Source of the DNA: CAVTGO01 sp963734275
GTDB taxonomy: Bacteria > Actinomycetota > UBA4738 > HRBIN12
Length of the DNA: 64,000 nt
Direction: 5' to 3'
NCBI GenBank assembly: GCA_963734275.1
Contig: CAVTGO010000018.1
Coordinates: forward strand, 355,337-419,336
Below the pieces are notes generated by a model. The model did no database searches, was not told the DNA's origin, and worked only from the letters and a program-made list of their open reading frames with translations. Shown piece after piece: positions 8,168-16,509 of the stretch. Both the position numbers and the translations under genes were made by a program. Each line of letters starts with the position of its first letter. The first letter of the stretch is position 1.

Positions 8168-9327
8168 AGGCCGAGCTCCGAGGCGAAGCTGGAACCCGCG
8201 AGGTCCCACGGGATGCCGAGCAGGTCGGCCGCCGTCGCCCCGAGGTCGGCGAACGTGTCGCGCGTGCCGACGTCGTACGACCCGCCGGGCAGTCCGGCCG
8301 CGAGCAGCGGCGTGCGCTCGCGCGAGTGGTCGGTGGAGGGCGTGGTGGGATCGCATCCGTGGTCCCCCGTCAGCAGGAGCACGCCGCCGCCCAGCGCGCC
8401 GACGAGCTCGGGCACCCGCTGGTCGAACGCCCGGATCGCGTCCGCATAGCCCCGCGAGTCGTTGCGGTGCCCGTACTTGCTGTCGAAGTCGACGAGGTTC
8501 GCGAACACGAGCGCGGGCCCGGGTCGTCTCAGGTAGTCGATCGTGAGATCCACGCCCTGGTCGTTCGAGTCCGAGTAGCGGCCCTCGGTGAGTCCCTGCT
8601 GGGCGAAGATGTCCTGGATCTTCCCCACCCCGAAGACCGCCACCCCAGCCTCTCTGCACCGATCCAGCAGCGTCGGACCGGGCGGCGGGACGGAGAAGTC
8701 GCGCCGCTCCGGCCGCCGGACGAACGCGCCGGGCGGACCGTCGAACGGGCGGGCGATCACGCGCCCCACGTTGTGCGGAGGGACGAGGAGCCGCCGGGCC
8801 GTCCGCGACCACTCGTAGAGGGTGGGCAGTGGCACGACGTCGGTATGCGTCGCGATCTGGAAGACCGAGTCGCCGCTCGTGTAGACGATGGGACGTCCGG
8901 TCCGAAGCTGCTCCTCGCCGAGGTCGGCGATGATCTCGGTCCCCGACGCCGGGATGTTGCCGAGGACCTCGCGCCCGATCGCCGCCTCGAACGCCTCGAT
9001 GACCTCGGGAGGGAACCCGTCCGGGTACAGCGGGAACGGCTCGGCAAGCACGATCCCGGCGATCTCCCAGTGGCCGGTCGTGGTGTCCTTGCCGGCCGAG
9101 CGCTCCGTGAGCCGCCCGTGGGCGGTCCCCGGCTCGGCCCGCGGCTCGACCCCCTCGATCGTCGTGAGCAGGCCGAGCCCCAGCCCGCCGAGGTTCGGCG
9201 CCGCGATGCCACCCACCGCCGTCGCGGTGTTGGCGAGCGTGTCCGACCCCTCGTCGCCGTAAGCGGCCGCGTCGGGCGCGTCCCCGACCCCGAACGAGTC
9301 GCACACGAGGATCAGGACCCGCGGCAC
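8164..9327 (-). CDS. deoB: Phosphopentomutase
   Basis: Interconverts (deoxy)ribose-1- and -5-phosphate, feeding nucleoside carbon into the pentose pathway. It is an alkaline-phosphatase-superfamily enzyme with the metal site Asp in CDSFGVGDAPDA, the active-site Thr in GKDTTTGHWEI, and the second metal cluster in LTGDHGCDPTTPSTDHSRE. I annotate the GTG at 9327 (387 residues). An in-frame CTG at 9345 overlaps the stop of the upstream zinc-finger gene as CTGA and would add six residues; the choice is open. Confidence 0.93.
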   Translation of the reverse strand: MPRVLILVCDSFGVGDAPDAAAYGDEGSDTLANTATAVGGIAAPNLGGLGLGLLTTIEGVEPRAEPGTAHGRLTERSAGKDTTTGHWEIAGIVLAEPFPLYPDGFPPEVIEAFEAAIGREVLGNIPASGTEIIADLGEEQLRTGRPIVYTSGDSVFQIATHTDVVPLPTLYEWSRTARRLLVPPHNVGRVIARPFDGPPGAFVRRPERRDFSVPPPGPTLLDRCREAGVAVFGVGKIQDIFAQQGLTEGRYSDSNDQGVDLTIDYLRRPGPALVFANLVDFDSKYGHRNDSRGYADAIRAFDQRVPELVGALGGGVLLLTGDHGCDPTTPSTDHSRERTPLLAAGLPGGSYDVGTRDTFADLGATAADLLGIPWDLAGSSFASELGL

Positions 9328-9341
9328 CTTGGCGGAGACGC

Positions 9342-9698
9342 TCAGCGCTCCACGCCCTTGCGCGCGCAGTCGATGCAGAGGATCGCCCACGGCAGCGCCT
9401 CGAGCCGCTCGAGCGAGATCGGATCGCCGCAGCGCTCGCAGGCGCCGTACGTCCCGAGCTCCATCTTCCGCAGCGCACGATCCACCCACCGCAGGTTCGC
9501 ACGGAGGGCCTTCATCACCGAGATCAGGCGGGCCCGCTCGGCCGTGGAGTGCGCGCTGTCGGCGAACCCCCGCTCGACGTCGATCGCCGCGTCGTCCGAG
9601 TCGAGATCGCCACCCTGCTCAACGATCTCCTTGCGCAGGTTCTCGCGCTGGATCTCGAGCTCCTCGCGGAGCTCGGCCAGCTTCACCTCGTCGATCAC
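9342..9698 (-). CDS. DksA/TraR-family zinc-finger protein
   Basis: A 118-residue protein with an N-terminal coiled-coil (LAELREELEIQRENLRKEI) and a C-terminal four-Cys zinc finger CERCGDPI...CIDCARK, the DksA/TraR C4 type. The family binds the RNA polymerase secondary channel and modulates transcription initiation. Conserved ALPWAILCIDC matches the finger region. The GTG start is 20 bases downstream of the xerD stop. Whether it works with ppGpp, as DksA does, cannot be told. Confidence 0.85.
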   Translation of the reverse strand: MIDEVKLAELREELEIQRENLRKEIVEQGGDLDSDDAAIDVERGFADSAHSTAERARLISVMKALRANLRWVDRALRKMELGTYGACERCGDPISLERLEALPWAILCIDCARKGVER

Positions 9699-9718
9699 GC
9701 CGGATCCCTTCCACTTCT

Positions 9719-10684
9719 TTAGCCAATTCCTCGGCCGGTGCCCGGCCGTGTCTCGGGCCGGGTCGCCCGCGCGCGCGGGTGCGAGGTGAAGTAGACCTCG
9801 CGCAGGTGGTCCTTCGTCACCAGCGTATACACCTGGGTCGTGCCCACGCTGGCGTGGCCGAGGAGCTCCTGGACGACCCGGACGTCGGCCCCGCCCTCGA
9901 GCAGGTGCGTCGCGAAGGAGTGACGCAGCGTGTGCGGGCTCACCTTCTTCGCGATCCCGGCGCCCGCCGCATGTTCGGCGAGGATCCCCGAGACCCCCTG
10001 CCGGGTCAGGCGCCCGCCGTTCCTACGGTTCAGGAATAGCGCCGAGCGCGAGCGCGGCGTCGCGAGTGCCGGACGGACGCGGACGAGGTACGTCCCGATG
10101 GCATCGCGCGCGAAGCGGCCGAGCGGCACGTCCCGTTCCTTCCCCCCCTTGCCGAGGACCCGAACGCTCCCCTCCTCCAGGTCCACGTCGTCCACGTCGG
10201 TGCCGACGAGCTCGGACACGCGGAGGCCAGCGCCGTACAGCGTCTCCAAGACGGCTCGATCCCTCAGGCCCTTCTCGGAGCTGTCGGGGTGCGCGATCAC
10301 GCGCGCCACGTCGGTCACCGAGAGCGGCTTCGGCAGCGAGCGCGGCAGCTTCGGCCGCACAACGCCCGCCGTCGGATCCCTGCGCGTCGTGCCCTCGCGG
10401 AGCAGGAAGCGGTGGAAGGCTCGGATCGACGAAAGGGCGCGGACCACCGACGTGGCCCGGTAGGCCTTCCCGTCCCCGTGCGTCGACGCCGAGAGGTTCG
10501 CGACGTGCGCCGTCACAGCGGCCTCGTTCGCTTTCCGGGCGTCGGTGATGCCGCGGGAGCGCAAGGAGGTCGCGTAGCGGTTCAGATCGCGGCGGTACGC
10601 CACGACGGTGTGCGCGGACAAGCCCCGCTCCACGGCGAGGTGGTCCAGGAATCGCTGCACCTGCCGTCCGATGGCGTCGGGCAC
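9719..10684 (-). CDS. xerD: Site-specific tyrosine recombinase XerD
   Basis: A tyrosine recombinase that resolves chromosome dimers at dif. The N-terminal core-binding domain spans residues 1-90 (VQRFLDHLAVERGLSAHTV). The catalytic domain shows the Arg in YGAGLRVSELVGTD, Lys in GKGGKERDVPL, HTLRHSFATHLLEGGADVR (HxxR), the second His in LLGHASVGTTQ and the nucleophile in QVYTLVTKDHL. At 321 residues it is a typical length. Position between pyrG/NUDIX and scpAB is usual for the actinobacterial chromosomal XerD rather than a phage integrase. Confidence 0.93.
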   Translation of the reverse strand: MPDAIGRQVQRFLDHLAVERGLSAHTVVAYRRDLNRYATSLRSRGITDARKANEAAVTAHVANLSASTHGDGKAYRATSVVRALSSIRAFHRFLLREGTTRRDPTAGVVRPKLPRSLPKPLSVTDVARVIAHPDSSEKGLRDRAVLETLYGAGLRVSELVGTDVDDVDLEEGSVRVLGKGGKERDVPLGRFARDAIGTYLVRVRPALATPRSRSALFLNRRNGGRLTRQGVSGILAEHAAGAGIAKKVSPHTLRHSFATHLLEGGADVRVVQELLGHASVGTTQVYTLVTKDHLREVYFTSHPRARATRPETRPGTGRGIG

Positions 10685-10708
10685 CGGCGGTCCGCTCCCG
10701 CGAGCGAG

Positions 10709-11833
10709 TTACCCCCTGCCCTCGACCACGTCCGCGAGCGGCGTGGAGGGCAGGGCGTGAGCAGCCGCCACCTCGGCGTTCGTGAGGGCACCGGCGAGCG
10801 TGTTCACGCCGAGAGCCAGCGCGGCATCCTCGCGGATCGCCCCCTCGAGCCCGAGCTCGGCGACCTCGAGCACGTACGGGAGCGTCACGTTGGTGAGCGC
10901 GTAGGTCGAGGTACGCGGGACGGCGCCCGGCATATTGCCGACGCAGTAGTGCACGACGTCGTGCACGAGGTACGTCGGCTCCGAGTGCGTCGTCACGTGC
11001 GCCGTCTCCACGCAGCCGCCCTGGTCGATGGAGATGTCCACGATCACCGAGCCCGCACGCATCTCGCGCACCATCGCCTCGGTCACCAGACGCGGCGCCC
11101 TCGCTCCGGGGATCAGGACCGCGCCGATCAGGAGGTCCGCCTCGACCACGAGCTGCTCGATGGCCAAGCCGCTGCTCATCAGCGTCTGGATCCGTCCCTT
11201 CTGGATCTGGTCCACGAATCGGAGCCGGTCGGCGTTGCGATCGAGCACCGTCACCTCGGCCTCCATCCCGGCGGCGATCCAGGCGGCGTTCAGCCCCGCC
11301 ATCCCCGCCCCGAGCACGACCACGCGAGCCGGCGAGACGCCGGCGGCCCCGCCCATCAGCACGCCGCGCCCCTCGTACGGCTTCTGGAGGAAGTAGGCCC
11401 CGACCTGAGGCGCCATCCGGCCCGCGATCTCGCTCATCGGCGCGAGCAGCGGTAGCCCTCCGTCGGCGAGCTGCACGGTCTCATACGCGACGCCCGCGAC
11501 CTTGCGCTCCAGCAGGAACTCGGTGAGCGCTCGGTCGGCGGCCAGGTGCAGGTACGTGAACAGGATCTGGTCTTCGCGGAACCGGCCGTATTCCGCCGGC
11601 TGCGGCTCCTTCACCTTCACGATCAGGTCGGCGGCGTCGAAGACCTCGCCCGCGTTCGGCAGGATTCGCGCGCCGGCGGCGAGGAACCGCTCGTCGGGGA
11701 GCGCGGAGCCCGCCCCGGCGCCCGTCTCGACGACGACGTGATGGCCCGCGGAGGTCAGCTCGCGCACGCCCTCGGGGGTGGCGGCCACGCGGTACTCGTT
11801 GTCCTTGACCTCTCGCGGGATCCCGACGATCAC
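10709..11833 (-). CDS. ald: Alanine dehydrogenase
   Basis: NAD-dependent oxidative deamination of L-alanine to pyruvate (reversible). The 374-residue sequence opens MIVGIPREVKDNEYRVA (pyruvate-binding Arg), then VKVKEPQPAEY (catalytic Lys), TYLHLAAD (catalytic His), the nucleotide fold VVLGAGMAGLNAAW and VIVDISIDQGGCVET. The GTG start stands 64 bases after the NUDIX gene stop. ald also lies close to xerD in other Actinomycetota. Confidence 0.94.
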   Translation of the reverse strand: MIVGIPREVKDNEYRVAATPEGVRELTSAGHHVVVETGAGAGSALPDERFLAAGARILPNAGEVFDAADLIVKVKEPQPAEYGRFREDQILFTYLHLAADRALTEFLLERKVAGVAYETVQLADGGLPLLAPMSEIAGRMAPQVGAYFLQKPYEGRGVLMGGAAGVSPARVVVLGAGMAGLNAAWIAAGMEAEVTVLDRNADRLRFVDQIQKGRIQTLMSSGLAIEQLVVEADLLIGAVLIPGARAPRLVTEAMVREMRAGSVIVDISIDQGGCVETAHVTTHSEPTYLVHDVVHYCVGNMPGAVPRTSTYALTNVTLPYVLEVAELGLEGAIREDAALALGVNTLAGALTNAEVAAAHALPSTPLADVVEGRG

Positions 11834-11897
11834 CGGCGTTCCTTCCTCGGGCGGGGCCCGGACAGCCTACCGCCGCAGCCTTCCGCCACGAGGGCCG

Positions 11898-12413
11898 TCA
11901 CGAGGGGGGCGTCCGTCCCTCGGCCATCAGGAGCGCGAGGGCCGTCTTCGCGTCGCGGACCCGGCCGGCGCGCGCCGCCGCGACCATCTCGTCGAAGGGT
12001 TTCCGTACGAGCTCGATGCCGTCCTCCGGCGCGCCGGACGGCTCGGACCGGATCCGGGCCCAGAAGATGTGGACGTACTCGTCGCTGAAGCCGGCCGTCG
12101 TGTACACGCCGCCGAGGAACTCGATCCACTCGTGCGCGTAGCCCGTCTCCTCGACGAGCTCCCGGGCGGCGCATGAGAGCGCGTCCTCCCCTTCGTGGTC
12201 GAGGATCCCGGCGGGGATCTCGGTCAGGTCTCCGCCGATCGCCGGCCGATGCTGGCGAACCAGCAGGACGTCGCCATCTCCCGTGAGCGGCAGCACGCCC
12301 GACGCCCCGGGGTGGCGCACCACGTCGTAGGGATGGTCGGCGCCCGGCCACCGCTGACGCAGGACCGTGAAGATCGCGCCCTCGAAGACGAGCTCGGAGG
12401 ACTCGGGCTCCAC
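11898..12413 (-). CDS. NUDIX hydrolase, ADP-ribose pyrophosphatase type
   Basis: A 171-residue NUDIX protein. The Nudix box reads GILDHEGEDALSCAARELVEETGY in overall spacing, with the metal-binding REL.EE core intact, preceded by RQHRPAIGGDLTEIPAG, typical of ADP-ribose pyrophosphatases (EIPAG). It probably hydrolyses ADP-ribose or a related nucleoside diphosphate sugar to AMP and a sugar phosphate. The gene lies 9 bases downstream of pyrG, the standard pyrG-NUDIX pairing in Actinomycetota. Confidence 0.9.
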   Translation of the reverse strand: MEPESSELVFEGAIFTVLRQRWPGADHPYDVVRHPGASGVLPLTGDGDVLLVRQHRPAIGGDLTEIPAGILDHEGEDALSCAARELVEETGYAHEWIEFLGGVYTTAGFSDEYVHIFWARIRSEPSGAPEDGIELVRKPFDEMVAAARAGRVRDAKTALALLMAEGRTPPS

Positions 12414-12422
12414 GGGCCGTCC

Positions 12423-14063
12423 CTAGCCCGGGATGACGACCTGGTGCTCCGCACCTCGGTGCGCCCGCGACCGGGCGGCGCCGACGAAGTCGCGGAACAG
12501 CGGGTGCGGGCGGGTCGGCCGAGATTTCAGCTCCGGATGGAACTGGCCGGCGATGAAGAACGGGTGGTCGGAGAGCTCGACGATCTCGACGAGCCGGCCG
12601 TCGGGCGAAAGGCCCGAGAACACGAGGCCCTTGCTCGAGAGCGCCTCGTGGTACGCGGGGTTGACCTCGAACCGGTGCCGGTGCCGCTCGTAGATGACGG
12701 GCTCGCCGTAGACGCCGTCGGCCCGGGAGCCCGGGACGATGTGGCACGGCTGCGCGCCGAGCCGCATGGAGCCTCCGAGGTCCGTGACGTTCTTCTGCTC
12801 CGGCAGCAGGTCGATCACCGGATGCGGGGTGGCCGGGTCGAACTCCGCCGAGTTGGCGCCCTCCAGCCCGCACACGTTGCGCGCGAACTCGATCACCGCG
12901 CACTGGAGGCCGAGGCAGAGGCCGAGGAAGGGCACGCCGTGCTCGCGCGCGTAGCGGACGACCTCGAGCTTGCCCTCGACGCCGCGCCATCCGAACCCGC
13001 CGGGCACGACCACGCCGTGGACGCCCGCGAGCTGCTCCTCGGCGCCGCCCTCGAGCACGTCGTCCGAGCGGACCCAGCGGATGTCGACGTCGACGCCGTG
13101 ATGGAACCCGCCGTGCTTCAGCGCCTCGATCACGGAGAGGTAGGCGTCGCGCAGGTTCACGTACTTCCCGACGATGGCGACGCGAACCGGGTCCGTGGCG
13201 GCGTCGATCCGGTCCACGAGGGTCTGCCACTCGGACAGGTTGGGCTCGCCGTCGATCCGCAGGTGGACGGCGACCTCGCGGTCGAGCCCCTCCTTGTGCA
13301 GGACGAGGGGGACCCGGTAGATCGAGTCCGCGTCGGGCGCCGAAACCACGCCGCTGATGGGGACGTCGCAGAGGAGGCTGATCTTCTCCTTCAGGTGCCG
13401 GCCGATCGGCCGGTCGGAGCGACACACGATGGCGTCGGGCTGCAGGCCGAGCGAACGGAGCTCCTTCACCGAGTGCTGCGTGGGCTTGGTCTTCAGCTCG
13501 CCGGAGGGGCCGATGAACGGCATCAGGCTCACGTGGACGAACGCGCATCGGTCGCGCCCCACCTCGTTGCGGAGCTGACGGATCGCCTCGAGGAAGGGCA
13601 GGGACTCGATGTCGCCCACCGTGCCGCCGACCTCCACGATCACGAGGTCCGCGTTCTCCGCCGCCGCATGGCTGCGGACGCGCTCCTTGATCTCGTCCGT
13701 GATGTGCGGGATGACCTGCACCGTCTTGCCCAGGTAGTCCCCGCGGCGCTCCTTCTGGATCACCGCCGAGTAGATCGCGCCCGTGGTCACGTTGGAGCCG
13801 CGGTGCAGGTTCTCGTCCGTGAACCGCTCGTAGTGGCCGAGATCCAGGTCGGTCTCCGCCCCGTCGTCGAGCACGAACACCTCGCCGTGCTCGAACGGGT
13901 TCATCGTGCCCGGGTCGACGTTGACGTACGGGTCGAGCTTCTGGAGGGCCACGCGGAGCCCGCGGGAGCGGAACAGGCGGCCGAGGGAGGCGGTGGTGAT
14001 CCCCTTGCCGAGGCCCGAGGCCACGCCACCCGTTACGAAGATGTACTTCGGCTCTTTCTGCAC
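12423..14063 (-). CDS. pyrG: CTP synthase
   Basis: Aminates UTP to CTP using glutamine. The synthase domain begins KYIFVTGGVASGLGKGIT (P-loop), then LDPYVNVDPGTMNPFEHGE and NVTTGAIYSAVI. The C-terminal glutamine amidotransferase carries the nucleophile in FLGLCLGLQCAV and the His-Glu pair in QFHPELKSRPTRPHPLF. I place the start at GTG 14063 (546 residues), which gives the standard N-terminus just ahead of KYIFVTGG; the open frame upstream is part of the preceding glycosyltransferase region. Confidence 0.96.
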   Translation of the reverse strand: MQKEPKYIFVTGGVASGLGKGITTASLGRLFRSRGLRVALQKLDPYVNVDPGTMNPFEHGEVFVLDDGAETDLDLGHYERFTDENLHRGSNVTTGAIYSAVIQKERRGDYLGKTVQVIPHITDEIKERVRSHAAAENADLVIVEVGGTVGDIESLPFLEAIRQLRNEVGRDRCAFVHVSLMPFIGPSGELKTKPTQHSVKELRSLGLQPDAIVCRSDRPIGRHLKEKISLLCDVPISGVVSAPDADSIYRVPLVLHKEGLDREVAVHLRIDGEPNLSEWQTLVDRIDAATDPVRVAIVGKYVNLRDAYLSVIEALKHGGFHHGVDVDIRWVRSDDVLEGGAEEQLAGVHGVVVPGGFGWRGVEGKLEVVRYAREHGVPFLGLCLGLQCAVIEFARNVCGLEGANSAEFDPATPHPVIDLLPEQKNVTDLGGSMRLGAQPCHIVPGSRADGVYGEPVIYERHRHRFEVNPAYHEALSSKGLVFSGLSPDGRLVEIVELSDHPFFIAGQFHPELKSRPTRPHPLFRDFVGAARSRAHRGAEHQVVIPG

Positions 14064-14146
14064 CTCGGGAGGGCATGCTAACAGAGCGCACCGACACACC
14101 GCCGCGGTTCGGGTGACGGGATCCGCGATCCGGTAGAGATCTCGCG

Positions 14147-14918
14147 TCAGGGCTCGCTCCGCGGCTCGCTCGCCCGCTCGCTCCCGGTCCGTCCGAGGCG
14201 GTCGTACCAGCGGAGCGGCGCGACGGCATCGATCGCCCGCGAGAGCGTCACGGTCTCGGCCAGGACGTTCAGCGCCACGAGCGGCCAGCGCCGCCGCCAC
14301 GGTCCACGGCCCATGGAGCGCGTGGAACAGGCAGAGCCCCACGGTGAAGCCGAGGAGGTTCGCGCCGCAGTCCCCGAGCATCGCGCGCTCCCCCGCGTCC
14401 CATGGGAGCAGGAGGACGGCGGCCAGCGCCACCCCGGGGCCGAAGGGGACGAGCGGCCACGCGACGGCGAGCACGGCGACCGATGCCGGGTAGAAGAACT
14501 TCAGGGCGCGGGCCGGGCGGACGTCGAGACCGTTCCACAGGTTCGTCGCCGCGGCCACCAGCACGATCCCGGCGGCCCGGGCGAGACCAGTCCGAGCCGG
14601 CACCACGGCGACGACCACCACCGAGCAGCCGGCGATGACCACGAGCTTCACGATGCCCGACGTGACCCGGCCGTGTGCCAGCGAGCGGAGGTGGGCCACG
14701 ATCCCGCGAGGTCCCGCGGGGGCGAGGTCGTCCACGAGCCCCGCCCCCGCGACGAGACCGGCGCCGGCGGTCGCCACCCACCCCGCGAGCGGGACCCCGT
14801 CGACGTCCAGGACCGCGACGACGAGGGCCGAGATCGCCCCGGCCGCCACCACGAAGAGCCCGAGCGTCGCGGGGACCTCGACCCCGCGGTGGTTGCGCAC
14901 GCGCAGGCGACCGATCAT
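14147..14918 (-). pseudogene. MraY-like/GT4-type membrane glycosyltransferase, with apparent frameshift
   Basis: A polytopic membrane protein resembling undecaprenyl-phosphate sugar-1-phosphate transferases (WecA/MraY superfamily): hydrophobic segments throughout, GLVDDLAPAGPRGI (an aspartate-rich VDD motif), AATNLWNGLDVRPARALK (matching NxxNxxDG) and MLGDCGANLLGF. The ATG at 14918 overlaps the upstream GT2 stop as ATGA. The frame loses homology after TVAAALAA; continuing in the neighbouring frame from about 14278 gives LVALNVLAETVTLSRAI, then WYDRLGR, and a TGA at 14147. One extra base around 14275-14282 would explain this. Without correction the frame runs on into pyrG. I cannot tell a sequencing indel from a real mutation. 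Confidence 0.75.
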
Positions 14919-15589
14919 CGGAGCCCGATCGCCCGCGGGAGGGCCGCGAGCACGATGTCGAACCCCTGCTTCCCGCGATGGCGGAACCCCGGGATGTCCT
15001 TCGAGGTCGCGCGGTGCTCGAGCGCGGCGGGAACCTCCACCACGCGGAGCCCGGCGCGAACCACGTCCACCGTCATCGCGGCCTCGACGCCGAACCCGCG
15101 CGCGAGCGGCCGGGCGGCGGCGAGGGCCTCGGCCGTGAGCGCCCGCTGGCCGGAGAGCGGCTCGGCGGGCCGGTACCCGCACAGGAGCCGGATCGCCGCG
15201 CCGGCGAACCGCTTCACGAAGCCGAACCCGCCCGATCGCGCCGGTGGGAACATCGCGATCGCGAGGTCCGCCTCGCCCGCCGCCACGGGTTCGAGCACCC
15301 GGGCGAGGGCCGCGGCCGTTCCGCCGAGGTCACCGTCGGCGAAGAGCCAGACGTCGGCGCCGGAGAGCCGTGCGAGCGCCCCCTCGAGGGCGCCTCCCTT
15401 GCCGCGCGGGCGCTGCAAGCGCAGCACCGTCGCACCTGCCGCGAGGGCCTCGGCCGCGGTGGGGTCGCGCGAACCGTCGTCGATCACGACGACCTCGTCC
15501 ACCGCCGGGATCGCTCGCAGAGCCGCGACGGTCTCGGCGATGCGGTCCGCCTCGTCCCGCGCGGCCACGAGCGCCGCGACCCGGCTCAC
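14915..15589 (-). CDS. Family 2 glycosyltransferase (DPM1-like)
   Basis: A 224-residue GT2 enzyme: ALVAARDEADRIAETVAAL, then EVVVIDDGSRDPT (the nucleotide-binding DDGS) and DVWLFADGDLGG (metal-binding DxD equivalent ADGD), then LSGQRALT and a C-terminal HRATSKDIPGFRHRG. It probably transfers a sugar from a nucleotide donor to a lipid acceptor. It sits between steB (GTGA overlap upstream) and the MraY-like gene (ATGA overlap downstream), so all three are translationally coupled and likely serve envelope glycan synthesis. Sugar and acceptor are unknown. Confidence 0.85.
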   Translation of the reverse strand: MSRVAALVAARDEADRIAETVAALRAIPAVDEVVVIDDGSRDPTAAEALAAGATVLRLQRPRGKGGALEGALARLSGADVWLFADGDLGGTAAALARVLEPVAAGEADLAIAMFPPARSGGFGFVKRFAGAAIRLLCGYRPAEPLSGQRALTAEALAAARPLARGFGVEAAMTVDVVRAGLRVVEVPAALEHRATSKDIPGFRHRGKQGFDIVLAALPRAIGLR

Positions 15590-16509
15590 GGCAGCGGCGG
15601 GAGCGGATCCGCGCCGTCCTTCACACCGTAGGCGCCGCCGTCGCCGGTGCGAAGGCGCTCCTCGAGGCCCAGCGCGAGCGCGGCCCCACCGGCATCCAGA
15701 TCCAGATCGTCGACGGTCACGATGCCGGCGTCGTCGTCATCGCGCACGAGCGCGACGAAGGGCAGCTCGGTGAGCAGCGACTCCCCCGCGGCCACCGGCG
15801 CCCCGAGGTCGTCCAGGGCCAGCACGAGCGGAACCGCGAAGTCGGCGGGGTCGATCAGGACCTCGGACTCCGCGCCTCCGGCGAGGACCAGGATCACCTG
15901 GCCCGGCGCGCCGATATCGCCGAGCGAGGCCTGCGACACGCCGGGGCCCGCCGGTGCCGGCGCCAGGAATCCGGCCGAGAGCAGCCCGTCGAGCACGTCG
16001 TCCTCGGGGTCCGAGGTGGCGGGCTGCGTGGTGAGTCGCGAAGCAAGGATGCCGGCGACCTCGGACGGGTCCACCGGCCCCGTCCCCGCCGCGCCGAGGA
16101 TCGTCGCCAGCTCCCCCTGCACGGCCGGATCCTCCGACACGAGCTTGTCCTCGGCCGAGATCGTCGCCACGACCCTGGCCCCGCCGACCGTGAGCGCCTG
16201 CATCGATTCCGCCAGCACGGCATCCTCGACCCCGTCCTGCGCCACGACCACCGCGGTGTGGCCGAGCAGGATGTTGCGAGCGAGGTGCGGCAGCGTCGCC
16301 TCGGCGAAGGCGTCGAGCGCGCCGACCTCGGCTCGCGTCTCGGTCAGGTCTTGCTCCAGGTCGCGGGTCCGTTTCAGCAGATCGTCGGTCCGGCTCTGGA
16401 GCTGACGCACGAGCTCGGGCTCGACGAACGCGCTCCCGGCGAGGATCCCGATCGCGAGCGCGAGGAAGACGGCGACGATCGCCACGACGTGGTAACGGAA
16501 CGAGATCAG
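15586..16509 (-). CDS. steB: SteB/MctB-family envelope protein, CTG start
   Basis: Predicted 307-residue protein with one N-terminal membrane anchor (VVAIVAVFLALAIGILAGSA), then a coiled-coil (LVRQLQSRTDDLLKRTRDLEQ) and an exported domain, the architecture of the family annotated as copper transporter MctB and, in corynebacteria, SteB, a partner of SteA in cell-envelope assembly at division. The family N-terminus (MISxRYH) matches ISFRYHVV here, preceded by a CTG codon. That CTG overlaps the steA stop as CTGA and has AAGGAG five bases upstream, so I take CTG 16509 as the start. No ATG/GTG/TTG fits; the next in-frame GTG would remove part of the conserved N-terminus. Confidence 0.82.
   Translation of the reverse strand: MISFRYHVVAIVAVFLALAIGILAGSAFVEPELVRQLQSRTDDLLKRTRDLEQDLTETRAEVGALDAFAEATLPHLARNILLGHTAVVVAQDGVEDAVLAESMQALTVGGARVVATISAEDKLVSEDPAVQGELATILGAAGTGPVDPSEVAGILASRLTTQPATSDPEDDVLDGLLSAGFLAPAPAGPGVSQASLGDIGAPGQVILVLAGGAESEVLIDPADFAVPLVLALDDLGAPVAAGESLLTELPFVALVRDDDDAGIVTVDDLDLDAGGAALALGLEERLRTGDGGAYGVKDGADPLPPLP

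Noticed and set aside
11830..14229. 799-codon minus frame over pyrG and the NUDIX gene
   Set aside because: Out-of-frame shadow of pyrG with extreme Arg/Pro content.
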